Positions 10,982-23,901 of a stretch of 64,000 nucleotides of DNA are shown here, in pieces. The first letter of the stretch is position 1. Every line of letters starts with the position of its first letter. Source of the stretch: Artocarpus heterophyllus (lineage: Eukaryota > Streptophyta > Magnoliopsida > Rosales > Moraceae); assembly GCA_025403435.1 (NCBI GenBank), contig CM046332.1, positions 3,158,967 to 3,222,966 on the forward strand. Reading direction: 5' to 3'. The notes beneath the pieces are model-generated. The model was not told the DNA's origin, did not search any database, and saw only the letters and a list, made by a program, of their open reading frames with translations. The position numbers and the translations under genes were made by a program.

Positions 10982-13900
10982 ATGTTTAATTTCTTAATAA
11001 GAAAAGATGTTAGGAAGATTCTCAAGCGCAAGGATAGTGATGCTGGTGAAAGAGGTAATTACTCTAGGTCATTATACTTTTCGTTCTTCTGGTTTTTTTT
11101 TTTTTTTAATTTAGTTGATATCCTTTCTCATTTGGGTCATTGGGGTTTTGGGTATTTTGTTGCACAAGCTTAATTCATCATTTTAGGTTTTCTTTTTTTT
11201 TTTTTTGGCAAAAGCTTAATTTATCATTTGGGTCGTTTGGGTTTGTGGAGATTTTTGCTGCACAAGCTTAATTCACTCACAATGTGAGGTTTTCTTGTGT
11301 ACTTTCATATTCTTTAGCTGTAAAGGTTTTCCTGTTTTTGTTGATCTGGGTCTAATTAAGAATCAAAAACAGTTTTTATAGTTGATTTTTTTCCCCTGTG
11401 ATGTCTATTGCTTTTGCATGGTTTGATAATTATTTTGTTTGAACTTTTTAAGAAGTTCATAATTTTTTTTAGCAATATTAGCTTAAAATTTGAACAAAGC
11501 TTGCTCTTTTGTTTAATGTTTGCTGATAGTTTTGAGCTCTAAACATGTTACTGAAATTCTGGTTTTACTTTATAACTTTTAATAACTGGTTGTATAGATA
11601 TTTATATTCCCTGATTTTTAGGTATTAGGCCCTGTTATCACTATTCTTTATTTAAGTTCTTAAAGTTTTCTGTTTCCTCCTTAAACTTAAAAATTTCTCC
11701 TGATATAGTTCCGAAAACTAATTGATCCCACATTTACCAAAAAAAAAAAAAAGAAGTGGATTTCTAGATAATAATTTAAACTGTTTGGTAGGTTCGAACC
11801 AAAATTTTAATTTTTCTAACAGAAAATATTGTAGCAAAAAGATTTGAAGTCTGATTCAGATTGATGAACAAATAGGCCGAATAATTTTTGGAGCTAGTTT
11901 ATATAGCCATTTTGCTGAATATGGTGGCTATTATTTTAAATATCCCTTTGGTCTTGTGTAATTTCTCTGGTTGGCCTTTCCAATTCCTTCATGTTCTTAT
12001 AATTTATTGAAGTGGCAATCTATTTATGATTAACCTATCATTTAGATTATAAAATGATCCTTTTAAATATGAACCTCGTAACCATTCATTTAGATTATAA
12101 AATGATTCTTGCAAATATGAACCTTGGTTTCCTTTTTGCACATTATTTTCTTTTCTGCTTTGATCGTTACAGGAAGAGCTCTTGAAGACTTACGAGCCTC
12201 ACTCTTCAATGAGCTTCGCTCATCGGAGGGTGCGAGACGCCAGCAGCAACGACTATGTGGCCCTGCTGCTGCCCTAACCTTCAATTTTGTGGTTGCTGTT
12301 AGCATTATTTTCATGAACAAATTGGTTTGTATGCTAAACTACGTCTCACTTAATTGAAAGGTAGTGACTTCGCAGTTGGTAATTTGCTCGGTTTATTTGT
12401 TTCTTCAGGTGCTTAAGAATGTTGGATTCCAGTTTCCTATACTCCTCACTTTCATTCATTATGTTGTAAGCTGGCTATTAATGGCCGTCCTAAACACATT
12501 TTCTATACTCCCCGCATCTCCCTCTAAGTCAACCCGTTCGCCTACTTTATTTGCTCTCGGGTTTGTTATGGCTCTATCAACTGGCCTTGCTAATGTTAGC
12601 TTAAAGTACAATAGGTGAGGCTTTTTTTTTTCATTGATAAAATACTTTGCTTCAGTACTCGGAAATTAAGATATGTGTATGTACATCTCCAGTATTGGGT
12701 TTTATCAGATGTCTAAGATTGCAGTCACACCATCAATTGTTCTAGCCGAATTTTTGTTGTATAAGAAGAAAGTTTCTTTCTCCAAGGTATTTGCTTCTTT
12801 CTGACACATATCTTTTCCTTTTTCTTTTTGTCCTTTTGTTTTTTGCTCTGTGTTGTTTCGTCCCTATAATAGTTGTTGTCAACATATCTTTAGAATATAT
12901 GCTTGCCTTGAGATTTTATAGGCTGATTCATACTACTGAAGTGTTAAATTATGGATTAATCTGTGTCATGTTTGAACTTCTTGTTCACTTAGAAAGTTAT
13001 GTTTATCTTAAGGACACTGACACAATACATTCTGCATTCATTTGTCTACAAAAGTCAGGATATTGGAAGTAGTACAAGTTGAGTTATTGACATGATTTCC
13101 AGGCACACTGAAACATATACTTCATGGAAACTCATAGAATTTCTGATGTTGGGGCATACTTGAACTTTAGAGGCGGCCTACTTGGCTTAGCCTTGAAGAA
13201 GTGCATGAGCCCATCCGTTTGGTGCAACCATGAATTTGGGATTCATAAGGGACTCCTTGAAGTAAAGGGCTTAAATAGTTAGTGCTTAGGGTGGATTCCT
13301 GAGTTTGGTCCAGGGTGGTGTTTAAAGAATTTGATTGCGTCTCTCCTATCGATTGCAACTTTTGAGAGGAGTGCTTGTGTTACTTCTACATCAATTCTCA
13401 AAACTGATAGAGTAAATCATGGTTCGCATTACTATGCGCGACAAGAAGCAGACTTTTTCTTGCTTTCATTTTTAATTATTTTTTTTAACCTACAGTGTGT
13501 TGTTCATAATATAATATATGCTATAACCGTACATACCTGACTACCCTTTCAAAATTGTTTCAGCCCTATCTAGCTTGCCTAGAAGTTTTACTCGAATCAA
13601 AAGCTCCCATTTATCTCATGTATAAATTTTCAATTTTCTACTGTTCCTTTGGTTATTAAATGAAAGCTTGGCTATCTTTAAGATTACTTTAGTGATAAAT
13701 TTTGCTTTCCTTGTTATGTTTTTTATCTTATGCTGTCTTTGAACAACAAGAATTCCGGTGGTTACCAATAACAAAATGACATTGCTTCTTCTTTTGTGTC
13801 TTAAATCATTACCATTAAATCTTTCAGGTTCTAGCACTTACAGTAGTATCCATAGGTGTCGCTGTTGCAACGGTAACGGATCTACAGTTCCAGCTTTTCG

Positions 13901-15154
13901 GTGCTTGCGTAGCATTAGCATGGATAGTACCCAGTGCGGTCAACAAGATCCTCTGGTCCAGTCTACAGCAGCAGGAGAACTGGACGGCTTTAGCGTATGC
14001 GTTTCACTTGTTAAAATTTTCTCTGAGTCATTCACTAAAGTATAGTAATGTCGATTTCCCAACCCCATTGGTGATTTCTGTTTTCTAACTAGATGAATTG
14101 TTGAACAGGCTAATGTGGAAGACCACACCAATCACCTTGTTTTTCCTGGTTACATTAATACCTTGGTTAGACCCGCCTGGTGTCCTATCCTTTAATTGGA
14201 ACTTTGTTAACACATCAGCGATTATCATGTCAGCCTTTCTTGGTTTCTTGCTTCAGTGGTCGGGCGCGTTAGCACTTGGGTATGTGTATTTTTCTGTACA
14301 TTCTTTTAGCACATGAGACCTTCCAGACTCCAGTTATCATATGCTTATCACAAGTATAGATAAATAAATGAACAAACACTCGATAGTGTTTTATGTATGA
14401 ATGCTCTCGAGGGAATTCCCAAATATATCGAGTCCTTGAATCTCTCGGATCAAAGTTCAGGTATTTGTTGATCTTTAAAACCCTTTAAAATTGTTTCTAG
14501 ATAATGAAGTTCAGATCTATACAATTCTTCAGTTACAATAGCAATTTATCTTCTTTTTTTTTTTTTCATCTCTTTCCTTGTTTCCTTGCTGATGAGAAAA
14601 AATGGCTGCAAACGCACTTCGTTTTGGCGTAACAAGTTTTACCATGTTGGAACAGTTTTGACATATTGTTTCTTGTTAGTACACATTTGTTAAGTAGTCT
14701 GCAATTTTCATTGTTAGCGCAGTTTTTGCCAATCTTAGGTTAATCAATAATTGAAAGTTTCTTTTCATGTATCCCACGTTGAGTGATATTTTTTAATATT
14801 AACATGTTAAACCCTATGTTGGACGGCTGTTTGGTTCTCATTTCCTCTCTAATTCTTAATTTCTTCCGTAAATGTTACAGGGCTACATCTGCTGTCTCCC
14901 ACGTTGTTCTTGGTCAGTTCAAAACATGTGTCATTCTTCTTGGAAACTACTACCTCTTAGGTTCCAATCCAGGCACAACAAGCATCTGTGGTGCATTTAC
15001 AGCTATTGCTGGTATGACTGTCTACACTTACCTCAATTTAACGCAACAATCGACCAAAGCATTGTCTCGACAAGCCTCATCGCTACCGAAGTCTAAACTT
15101 AGTAAAGAAAACAGCGGTGCCCATGATGGGAACTACGGTAGGGAATCTGTCTAA
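10982..15154 (+). CDS. Nucleotide-sugar transporter family protein (triose-phosphate/NST superfamily), 7 exons, 378 aa
   Basis: Predicted to be a multi-pass membrane antiporter of the plant NST/TPT drug-metabolite superfamily, probably in the Golgi or ER; the substrate is unknown. Exons: 10982-11054, 12173-12324, 12409-12614, 12693-12786, 13828-13994, 14109-14279, 14881-15154. All introns are GT/AG and the phases join without a break into 1137 nt including TAA. The product starts MFNFLIRKDVRKILKRKDSD, a basic cytosolic N-terminus, followed by an RALEDLRASLFNELR segment and about nine hydrophobic segments from 'AALTFNFVVAVSIIFMNKL' to 'AGMTVYTYLNL'. A GFYQMSKIAVTPSIVLAE block and an SHVVLGQFKTCVILL block are typical of the subfamily. 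From memory it most resembles Arabidopsis At5g55950-type proteins, which are 'uncharacterized' nucleotide-sugar transporters. The C-terminal tail is hydrophilic and Ser/Lys-rich. It appears intact. Confidence 0.9.
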
Positions 15155-16523
15155 CACTGTTTTTTGGTTTCTGGACTGAGAAAATAAAAACTCAAATAAC
15201 TAACTTGGAGCAAATGTTTGAATTAATTGTTTTTAGACTCAAATTTTTTAATCTAATTTTGAAATTGTGCCCTGTATTTTTTTTGTCAATACCACTATGA
15301 GTTGTGTGGTATTTGTAGATTCCGTTGAGGGGCCTCACCTTTTATTGTATTAATGACCTCAAATTGAGCATTGTAGATATGAAATTGGGCATTTAATTGT
15401 TGCTTGTGATATTGGCTCCTAATCTCTCTTTATTGTTTAAACCTTTGGTAATGTTGAAAGGGAAGGCTGGTGTGAGTAGATTCTGTGTACTTATATGTAT
15501 GTCTAGGCTCATGAATAATTGAAGTTCTGTGTAATTTATTGTGATGGAACAGGCTGCCTTAACGATTCTCCTTTTGTTAAATTTTTGTTTGTGTTACATT
15601 TTTGGGTTTGTGGGAGTGGACGTCGAAAAGGATTGTTGCTTTGCGGGCCGTTTGATATCTGTCCATATATTGCACACAGCCTGGGTTGGTGGCTGGGACG
15701 GGTATCTGAATTTGTTGTTTTTATTTCTCTGACCCTATTCTTGATCTAATGTGTTGATTTCGTACTTTGTTTGCGAAGGAAACCAGACTGGTGATGGGGA
15801 CTTAACCCAACACCTCACGGCACACGCTGACAACAGCCATGTAAACGCCAGTGCCTGCTTCTTCCTCTTTCCTATTTATTGGGGTCTGGTTATTTTGACT
15901 ACAACTATTATTTTTTTAAGTAAATTTAATTGCAATTAGTTGACAAATCTTTCAACAAATCAGAGCGACCAACAAAAATGTTCTCCGACACAATCACAAA
16001 CTACTTTTTAACCTTTGATAAATTCCTTCCTATAAAAGTCAAAAGTGCCACAAGATAGTCGTAGATTATTCTCATGATCACCTTGGGAACAAAGCTTTGA
16101 CCTTGCTCATAAAAGGCCACGCTTCTTCCTCCAGAGTTATCATATCGGCCGTCTTCTTCTTTGATCATGAAATCCTTGTCAACCATTTGAGAGAGAAGAG
16201 TAGAAATACATAGAAAATCCGAGTAGCAAGACAATGTCAACAGGCAATTTTAAAGATAAATACTTAGGTGTTTAAAGTGTGGGCACAATCTACTGATCTT
16301 ATGCTGTGGGACCCAATTTTTATAAACGTGTTGTATTCAACACAACTTGTGCCTACTTATAACATTGTTCAATTTTAAATTTTGAGTCTATTAAGTAATT
16401 GGTATGCTAGTATTACTAGGACATGAAGGCCCATTTGAGATTGTTGGAGTTAAAACTTTTTTTTTTTTAGATTGGTAATTATCATAGAGAAATTTAAGAA
16501 ATACATCCCCTTTGAATCTATAT
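15155..16523. other. 3' UTR and downstream intergenic DNA of the transporter gene
   Basis: AT-rich sequence follows the stop codon, with an 'aaaataaaaa' stretch near 15180 that could serve as a polyadenylation element. The slightly GC-richer stretch 15590-15860 contains short open frames without recognisable domains. Confidence 0.45.
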
Positions 16524-16532
16524 ATTTTAGTT

Positions 16533-16883
16533 GAGTAAATTGTACTGTTGCACCTCGAACTATTCTGTATCTTTAACTTTTAATCTTGACAAAATACACT
16601 CTAAACTTTGAAATCATTTAAGGTCCAATAGCTACTTTTAATATCTGTTCACTACTCTTTTTCATATGTTGAGTTTTAAATTTTTTTTTTTAAATGACGA
16701 GCGTTATTCTTAAAAAAAAAACTCACATACGAATCTCGTGACTAAAATCATTCATGCTTTTTAACGCTCATTAGATGGTAGACCTCAATTACTAACGATT
16801 TTAGTGCATTTTATCAAGATTTAAAGTTCGAAGTGCATTATGCAAAAAATGAATACTTTAGTGTACAACTGTGTAATTTATTC
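16533..16883. mobile_element. Mutator-type MITE (351 bp) with 9-bp target duplication
   Basis: The ends are inverted: gagtaaattgtactgttgca at the left against gaataaattacacagttgta read from the right. A second block, cgaactattctg against a right-side 'gttcgaagtgc', extends the similarity inward. The direct repeat attttagtt lies at 16524-16532 and 16884-16892. A 9-bp duplication and a G..TAAATT terminus are usual for Mutator-like elements. No transposase, so non-autonomous. Confidence 0.7.
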
Positions 16884-17365
16884 ATTTTAGTTTTGTGTTC
16901 CTCTTGATTTGTTTTGTGTAATTTATTCATATTTAGTATTTGCAATTTTGAATAAGTGTGATTTTGATTCAAATATAGAAAGTTGAATGTTAACACAAAT
17001 GAGATTAGATAACAAGCTATATTCTCACGTGTAGTGTAATGGGAATGGTGTCACAAATACATATATGGTATCTGTGTGTGGCACCTTTTCATAATTAATT
17101 AGCTTTCTCATTCCAATTAAATAGAGGCCTGCTCTAGTCATTGGGAGTACACTTGTGAGTTTTGAAAATACTGAAAGTACTCTACCAAAGTCTTCCCCTT
17201 GCAGGCGTGTAAGAGAGAAAAAGAGAGTGAAAAAGAATTCTTCATCCTGCAACCTATTTTGCTTATGTGTTGAGATCAATAGGTGACTTAAATTAGTTTT
17301 TAAAAACCATATTCCTTCAACACCTACAAGTTTGTCCATTCGGTACCGAGGACTAGGCGAAAAAG

Positions 17366-17434
17366 ATGGTGGTTTTGTTTAAAGAGAACGTCTTTTGCAA
17401 GTCGTTTGTTTCCGGCTCATCTCCGTTCATTCAG
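17366..17434 (+). other. Orphan exon-like segment (23 codons then a splice donor)
   Basis: An ATG opens 23 codons, MVVLFKENVFCKSFVSGSSP plus FIQ, ending exactly at CAG followed by gtaagc, a strong plant 5' splice site. Base composition is less AT-rich than the flanks. No second exon was found before the LINE remnant at 17455, so this may be chance or a stray first exon. Confidence 0.2.
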
Positions 17435-17454
17435 GTAAGCAAAGTATTATATAT

Positions 17455-17712
17455 TTATTTGTGCGATAAATTAATATAATCTATAGTGTTTTTATAAAAG
17501 TTTTGAAATTTTTTTTTGTTATACACGAGCCATACCACAACTACATTTTTACTATTTTTGTACAAATTGTTTTCCAAAACCAATACATACTTGTGTAAAA
17601 CTTCCTTAATCGCCCTACAACACTCCTCATAAGCTTTTCTAAAGACAATGCGATCATCGGCAAAAAAAATAAGTGATTTATTCTTAGAGCTCCTCGTGCA
17701 CATGAGATTCAA
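17455..17712 (-). pseudogene. LINE (non-LTR retrotransposon) reverse transcriptase remnant
   Basis: The minus-strand translation contains KSLIFFADDRIVFRKA followed by a region ending near AIKEVLHKY. The FADD motif with this spacing is the catalytic block of plant LINE reverse transcriptases, where SHLFFADDSLIFCRA is typical. Only about 50 residues are convincing. The open frame continues into unrelated AT-rich sequence, and upstream sequence to about 17780 may be part of the same fossil. Confidence 0.65.
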
Positions 17713-20310
17713 ACCAAACGATCCTCTTGCCCCATTCTTTTAAAAAGGATCAAGAATCCCTCGACAAACAAAAGAAACAAGTAGGACAATAAAATTATAA
17801 TTTATACTCCTATTTTATAATCAAAACATATAACAAATATTTGTACATAAAAAAGATATTTTTTTTTTACAGTGTCTATATTTATAAAAAAACTTTGGCT
17901 CTGCCACAGCCAATTTGACCGAATCAACAAGAATTTATCAATACCTTCTAATAATTATCTTCCACCTATGAAAGTTTGACTCAATCCTATGTCGGTCTTC
18001 CAATTCCAAAGCCGTATAGTATGCAAGTACACGTGTTGCGTATTCACTAAAGTAATTCACGTCATGATGTCATTTTCCAAAACAAGTATAATTTGGTTAT
18101 GAACTAGGTCAACACTGTGGAGGTCATCATGTAGCCGTTGGATCAGCATAGACTCATCTGACGGTTGACACAAGATCCTAGGTTAGCTACAGTAAGCAAG
18201 CTAAAACAAATTTGTTTATTTATTTATTTTGGAAATGCAAAGTTGGTCAACAGTTTCACTAGTCAATGTCTGAGCGCCAGAGAAAGTGAAAACCCATGAA
18301 TTTTGTTTAAAATTCAACGCTGTTCCCATAGATACGCAGTTTGATTTTTAGTTTCTTGGAAGCTGTCAAAAGTCTAAATGCATGCAAATTAAAGTTGTCA
18401 ATGCATTGCCGAGCAAAAAATAAATAAATACACAAAATTGTCAATGCATTCCAGCAATAAAAAGTTGCCCAATTGGCCAAACTCAAGGAAAAACTATTCC
18501 AGGATTATCATTAATGATTTTTTTTTGAGGGGTTAATGAAAATATTTCGAACTACCAAAAGGAAAAGAAATGAAACTAATTATTCTGTCCAATGAACTTG
18601 TGTGTAGAGGAATATATACGTACATATATACAAATATGCATATATAAAAAAGAAAATATGGCTTTAAAAAAAAGAAATATATATGTATAATTTTTCTAAG
18701 TGCCTGAAAAATATGCGTTTTCATATTAAAAAATTATGTTGCTTGCCATCAATGTATTGTTATTGGGTATATCAAAGTTAAATTAATCTCACCAAATAAT
18801 ATAATAAAGTAATTATTTGGATCCATATCGCAGTTGAAGATGCAATATATCAGGAATTGATTCTTTTTTATTTCTTGGCATCAATTTCACATATTTTTCT
18901 TTCTTTTCTCTTTTTTTAAAAAAAAAATTAGTGAGAGCTGTGAATTAAACTGTTTACAACCCATCCGCACAAAGTCACTTTCATGCATTCTATGGTGATC
19001 AATTCAAGTAAGGTTGCATGTAATGGCAAATCGAATCAAAAGCAATAATTTTAAGTTTTTTTTTATTTTTAATTTTTTTAAAAAAAGTTGCATTGCATTT
19101 AGAATAATTCCTAATGGCATCCAACTTTAACTGAAAGTTCCTTGGTTGACATTTTTTTTTTTTTCATTCTTTATGCCTTGTTTTCTTCTCTCTCAAAAAC
19201 ACAAAACAGCCTTCATACACACTTCAGATATCATATACTTGCACTTTAAGTTTGTTCTTTGGGAATAACTTTTGATTGTATCAACAAGATACAGAGTGGA
19301 CTTTGCCAACCCCAAAGTCCAACTTTTTTATTTGCCCCAAATCTTGTTTTTGCTTTTTCTTTTTTTTTTTTTATGTGTGGAAAAAAAAAGAAAAAAAAAA
19401 AAAAAAAACCATAAACAAGATTTTTCTTTTTATTAAAGGAACATATATTCAACTTTATTCCATGGTTATTTTGCCCCTTATATTGCTGCTGCCTATTTTG
19501 GCTAACCCTATATACTCATTCAGTCATCTTTCTTAAATTTCTTTTTAGTGAACATTTCTTTTTGTACCTTTTTAAAGGTAAATTCTTTTATAATGTGGAT
19601 TTTGTATGGGTACTACTAGACTTTTTAAGCATCACATTACATAAAAATTATTTCAAAACCTCAATTAGAATTGATGGTATTATTAATTAGGTTGTTTTCC
19701 TTGAAAATTTTATGATGACATAAAATGATATATTTTACTAGTGGGATAGAGATTTTTTTTAAGCCATATAACATCATATCAAATTATTAACAAAACTTTA
19801 TAAATATCAATCTAATTGAGCGGAAACAAAACCATATTAGCAAAAAAACCTGAAAATTGTAGCAAACAATTTTTGTGTGACAAAATTAATTTGTGAGTGG
19901 TAGGTAGTTGGATTATTGAGCTGTCTTGCAAATGTACTCAGAGACCTATCAAGCGTTTTCAAGCCATTTTTCAATCACTTAATCCTACCCTTAAAATCAC
20001 TAAAACATTGGTTTTACACTTTCTCTTTACACCCCATCAATAATAAGTTAATCCAATCCTCCACGTTGAGGGACAATTTTCTTTTCGAGTCAAGGCGTGC
20101 TATTTCATTTTTCTATCCTTTCTTTTAATTAAATTTTGACATAAGTGATTTTTTAATTATTTTTTAATATTTATGTATTATTTATATGTTAAAGATGTTG
20201 AATTTGAACAACAAGTCCAAATTTAATTGGGATGAACAACAGGAGGACAGAAAAATCTGACAAGAAATGTGTACTTTTTTTTTTTGGAATAACTCTTCTA
20301 TTTATATCAA
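17713..20310. other. AT-rich intergenic DNA
   Basis: No supported gene. It holds many short open frames in A/T runs, for example poly-T and poly-A near 19360-19408. Nothing indicates a transposon with recognisable ends. Confidence 0.5.
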
Positions 20311-20315
20311 AATCG

Positions 20316-20711
20316 TTGACCATTGTCAAAAATCACAAAAAAAAAAAAAGAAACAGAAATACAAATATGATAACGCCCAAGATGAAATGAGTGCGTTACT
20401 ACCACGATGCTCTCCCTCACACCCAAGTGGTCCCCACCACCAAGGCACTGTACTTGCTTTACACTAGCCGCTCGTTTGTCTCTTCTTCCCCTCCTCCTCC
20501 TCCCAAATCTCCGTTCTCGTTAATTTCACTTTTAATCCCAAAAATACCCCTATAAAAAACCCAAAAATAAAAAATAGAAACTCAAAATTACCAACAAAAA
20601 TAAAATGGAAAAAAGTCTAACCAAATCTCCACCACCGGATTGACCCACAAAAGGCATTGACTTTCTCAACCTATTTTTTCCTTTCTTTTTTTTTTTTTCT
20701 CCGTATATAAA
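20316..20711 (+). promoter_or_regulatory. WRKY gene promoter: three W-box cores and a TATA box
   Basis: TTGAC cores lie at 20316-20321 (ttgacc), 20640-20645 (ttgacc) and 20657-20662 (ttgact). A TATA box, tatataaa, lies at 20704-20711, about 98 bases before the ATG. W-boxes are the binding sites of WRKY proteins, so auto- or cross-regulation by WRKY factors is plausible. That is inference from motif presence. Confidence 0.6.
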
Positions 20712-20808
20712 AACCCATCTTCCTCATCAAACAAAACTGAAAAACCACATTTCTCTCTCTTTCAAAGCTTTCTCTCTCTAAAAGCACTCTTTCTAAACGC
20801 TTTCTCCA

Positions 20809-22148
20809 ATGGCGATCGACCTTGCCGGCTTCTCCGACGACGCCACCGGCATGCAAGAAGCCGCCTCCGCCGGCCTCAAAACCATGGAGCATCTCATCCG
20901 CCTCATGTCCGGCTCCACCGCCAACTCCAAAACCCTAACTCACCTCGATTTCCGTGAAGCCACCGATTTCACAGTCGCCCGGTTCAAGCAGGTCGTCTCG
21001 ATCCTCAACCGGACCGGCCACGCCCGGTTCCGACGTGGCCCCGTCCGGCCGGAGACGGAGGAGGTGGAAAAGGCCGAGCGTCGACCGGAGACGAAGAAGA
21101 CGAAGATCGATTGCTGCACTGCTGCTACTGAGTCGAGGTCGGAGTTGTCGGCGAGTCAGTACTCGTCGTCGTCGTTTTTGGCGTCCGTCACGGGAGACGG
21201 TAGCGTTACGAATGGGAAGGTGGGGCCCGCGCTGTTTCCCCCGCCTGTTCCGGCAGTTTCCGCAGGAAAACCGCCGCTGGCTGGCCGGAAAAGGTGCCAT
21301 GATAGTGCTCTCTCCGGCGCCGTCACCGGAAGAACCATCTCGGCTTCTTGCCATTGCCACAAAAGAAGGTATGCTAATTGATATAAATTTTTATTAAAAC
21401 AATCATTGTTTTTCTAGTTTAAAAAATCATTGTTTTGTTGATAAAATAGAAAGTAAAGATTGAAAAAAATCATGATTTCGATGATTGAATGATAAACTAA
21501 GCTTGGAATTTTTTCTTTCAAAATTTTTAAAGAATTTCCCTAATTTAGATATAAAACGATAAATTAAGCTTGAAAATGCTTTTAATTTTCTTTTATTGAA
21601 TTTCCCTGAATCAGACTAATTTGGTTAATTGATTTTAAGGTTTCTTTATTCGTAAGAAAACGAAGTTACTCATTTACTAATTTTTGAATATTTCTTTTCT
21701 TGATCTATAGGAAAAACAGGTTCAAAAAGTCCATTAGAGTTCCGGCGATTAGCTCAAAGATAGCCGATATTCCTCAAGATGAGTACTCATGGAGGAAATA
21801 TGGTCAAAAGCTAATCAAAGGCTCACCTTTTCCTCGGTAAATATCATTAATCTAATTTAATTATCCATCTTAGAATTAATTGATAAAAAACCCATTTTTT
21901 TTCTATTTTAATGACTTGATTGAATTTTTTCAGATTGTTCATTTTTTTTTCTTTTTTGTTGCAGTGGGTATTACAAGTGTAGTACAGTGAAAGGCTGTCC
22001 CGCTAGGAAACACGTGGAGCGAGCCAAGGATGATCCCGCCATGTTGATTGTCACCTACGAGTGGGAGCACCGTCACCCTAGCGTGCCGTCCATGGAGGCA
22101 GCCGTAGACGGCAACGCTCGGGATGTCGGTATCCGATCAGCTCGGTAA
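20809..22148 (+). CDS. WRKY transcription factor, group IId, 3 exons, 289 aa
   Basis: Nuclear DNA-binding regulator of W-box promoters, a family active in defence and stress. Exons 20809-21368, 21711-21836 and 21965-22148; the last intron splits the Arg codon just before GYYKC, the conserved WRKY intron position. Residues 1-45 are Ala-rich. [20 protein letters not shown] near residue 56 is the calmodulin-binding C-motif joined to the HARF motif that marks group IId. A basic zinc-cluster segment with HCHKRR crosses the first intron. The WRKY domain has [19 protein letters not shown] followed by a CX5CX23HXH zinc finger. The usual Pro after GQK is Leu here, and Gly before EHRH is Trp (YEWEHRH). 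The protein stops shortly after the domain and is somewhat shorter than the 320-350 aa I would expect. GC-rich first exon in AT-rich surroundings. Confidence 0.93.
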
Positions 22149-23896
22149 TGGATTAATGTTGGGGCCAGATTTCGGACCTCGGGCCTTATTGCTGGACTCG
22201 TATAGCGGTCGACACGGTTGAGTGCGTGCTGTGCACGTGAGCCTATTGTCGTGGGAAAGTCAGAAAACGTAACGTACGGGGACAGAAAAGTCAAAAAGAA
22301 GAAAGTCACCGTACCGTGTAAACGAAGGTCAGCAGGGTTGTTTCCTATGTAAATTTTTAAGAAAAGAAAAGGGAGTGGGAATGGAATATGAGTTTTTGCT
22401 TGACAATGAATTCGTTTCTTTTATTCTTTCATTATTACTATTTTTTGAGGATATTATTTATTCTTTGATTATTCGTTTTTCCTTGTTAATTTTTCTTTTA
22501 AAATCTATTCTTGATAATAAAATTAAAAAGTCATCGAGATTGGATTCTTTTGTTGGAAAGTCTGTCTCCACGCTGAGAAAAGATAAAAAGTAATAGGTGC
22601 AATTTGGTTTTGGTGGGACGCATTCTCGGGAATAACTTTGAATGTTTATTTTTGTTACTTTATGTTGTTTTAGGATATAGAGCTCAATTTAGTCACTGGA
22701 GGCGGATTCTTTTGCCAGCAAATGTTAGTTTGTTGTATTTTCACATGAAACGTTGAATATAGTTGAAGGCAAATAATCCAAGTGAAATTAGAGTTGACTT
22801 TGACCGTCTAATCTGGGCCACATGAGAATGGCATTTTGAATAATGACTTTAAAAAAAAGTCATGTTGGTAAATGATTTTTTTTTAGTAGTTTTTTTATGC
22901 AAAAAAATATACTTTTTGGGTATGAAAATTGTTTCAGTTTTTTTTCTTTTCATTTTGTTGAGGTTTTTCTCCTCGTTATAGTTATTTTTGTTTTTTTTGA
23001 AAAAAAAACTAAAACAATTTACATATCTAGAAAAACATGTTTTTTTGTGTAAAAAAAAAAAAGTCATTTCTTCAATTAGGAATTTTTTTTTACCCTTTTT
23101 TAAAATTCTTCCCATGAGAATGCACAATCGTGGAATATGTGCGATGAATACTATTGTTATTTTATTTGAAAAATTACGTTACTTTTTGTTATGGGAACGG
23201 GATGATGGACTTTTTGTTTAGCTATAGTGAAATTAACATTTGATATTATGCTTGAAACTTTGGGTAAGCTACTTTTCACTATTGGTGGAGAGTAAAATCT
23301 AATTGTAACTTGGGCCCTTGGATTAAAATCTAATTGTTTGTAGCAACAGATGTATACTATCTATGCATCTTACCACAAAAAGATATCCTCCACAATACTA
23401 CTCCTTAATTTCCACGTGCTGATGGTATAAATTCGCCAACAATTATCTCTCATGAAACATTCACGAAAATTCTCTTAACGGAATTGTGCAAATAAACTGA
23501 AAAGAAAAGAGCAAAAACACTAGAATTATAGTGGTTTACTCGTTTTGAGAGCTACGTTTAATTTGAGAGAAATTTTTACCATTTTCTAAATACACGCACC
23601 AAAGAGAGACTAGAGGTCTCGTTTCTGAGGTCTTTACCTCTATTTACAGTACATGTTTTACATTCAAATTAGTTACGGGAAATAAAGAATAAATCTTAAT
23701 TAAATCAGTGAATATACTCTTTCCCGATCCATTCCAACGACTTTCTCATGCTTGCCATTTGGCCTCTTCCTCAAATCTCATGAAGGCATTATTTTCTTAT
23801 TCTGTGGAGATCCAATTGACCTTCTCATTTAGGTTAGCTTGCATCATTCAATGAACTTGGTCAACACATTATCTCGATGCCTTGCCTACCGGACTT
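22149..23896. other. 3' UTR of the WRKY gene and AT-rich intergenic DNA
   Basis: Sequence to about 22600 is a plausible 3' UTR. 22850-23100 is dominated by T and A runs. 23500-23896, with 40083-40696 beyond element A, was one continuous stretch before A inserted. It has no recognisable gene. Confidence 0.5.
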
Positions 23897-23901
23897 ATCT
23901 T
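23897..23901. repeat. Target site duplication of element A, left copy (atctt)
   Basis: Identical to 40078-40082 on the other side of the element, which fixes both LTR ends. Confidence 0.9.

Noticed and set aside
16260..16380. Small inverted repeats (gggcacaa...ttgtgcc, gtgttgtattcaacacaa) downstream of the transporter
   Set aside because: Arms are too short and no target duplication was found; not enough for a MITE call.
19246..19536. Overlapping open frames on both strands near 19250-19536
   Set aside because: Driven by poly-T and poly-A runs; no conserved motif.
20935..21397. Long open frames opposite and overlapping the WRKY first exon (minus strand 20935-21360, plus strand 20954-21397)
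   Set aside because: They are by-products of the GC-rich first exon; Arg/Ser-rich translations have no recognisable domain.
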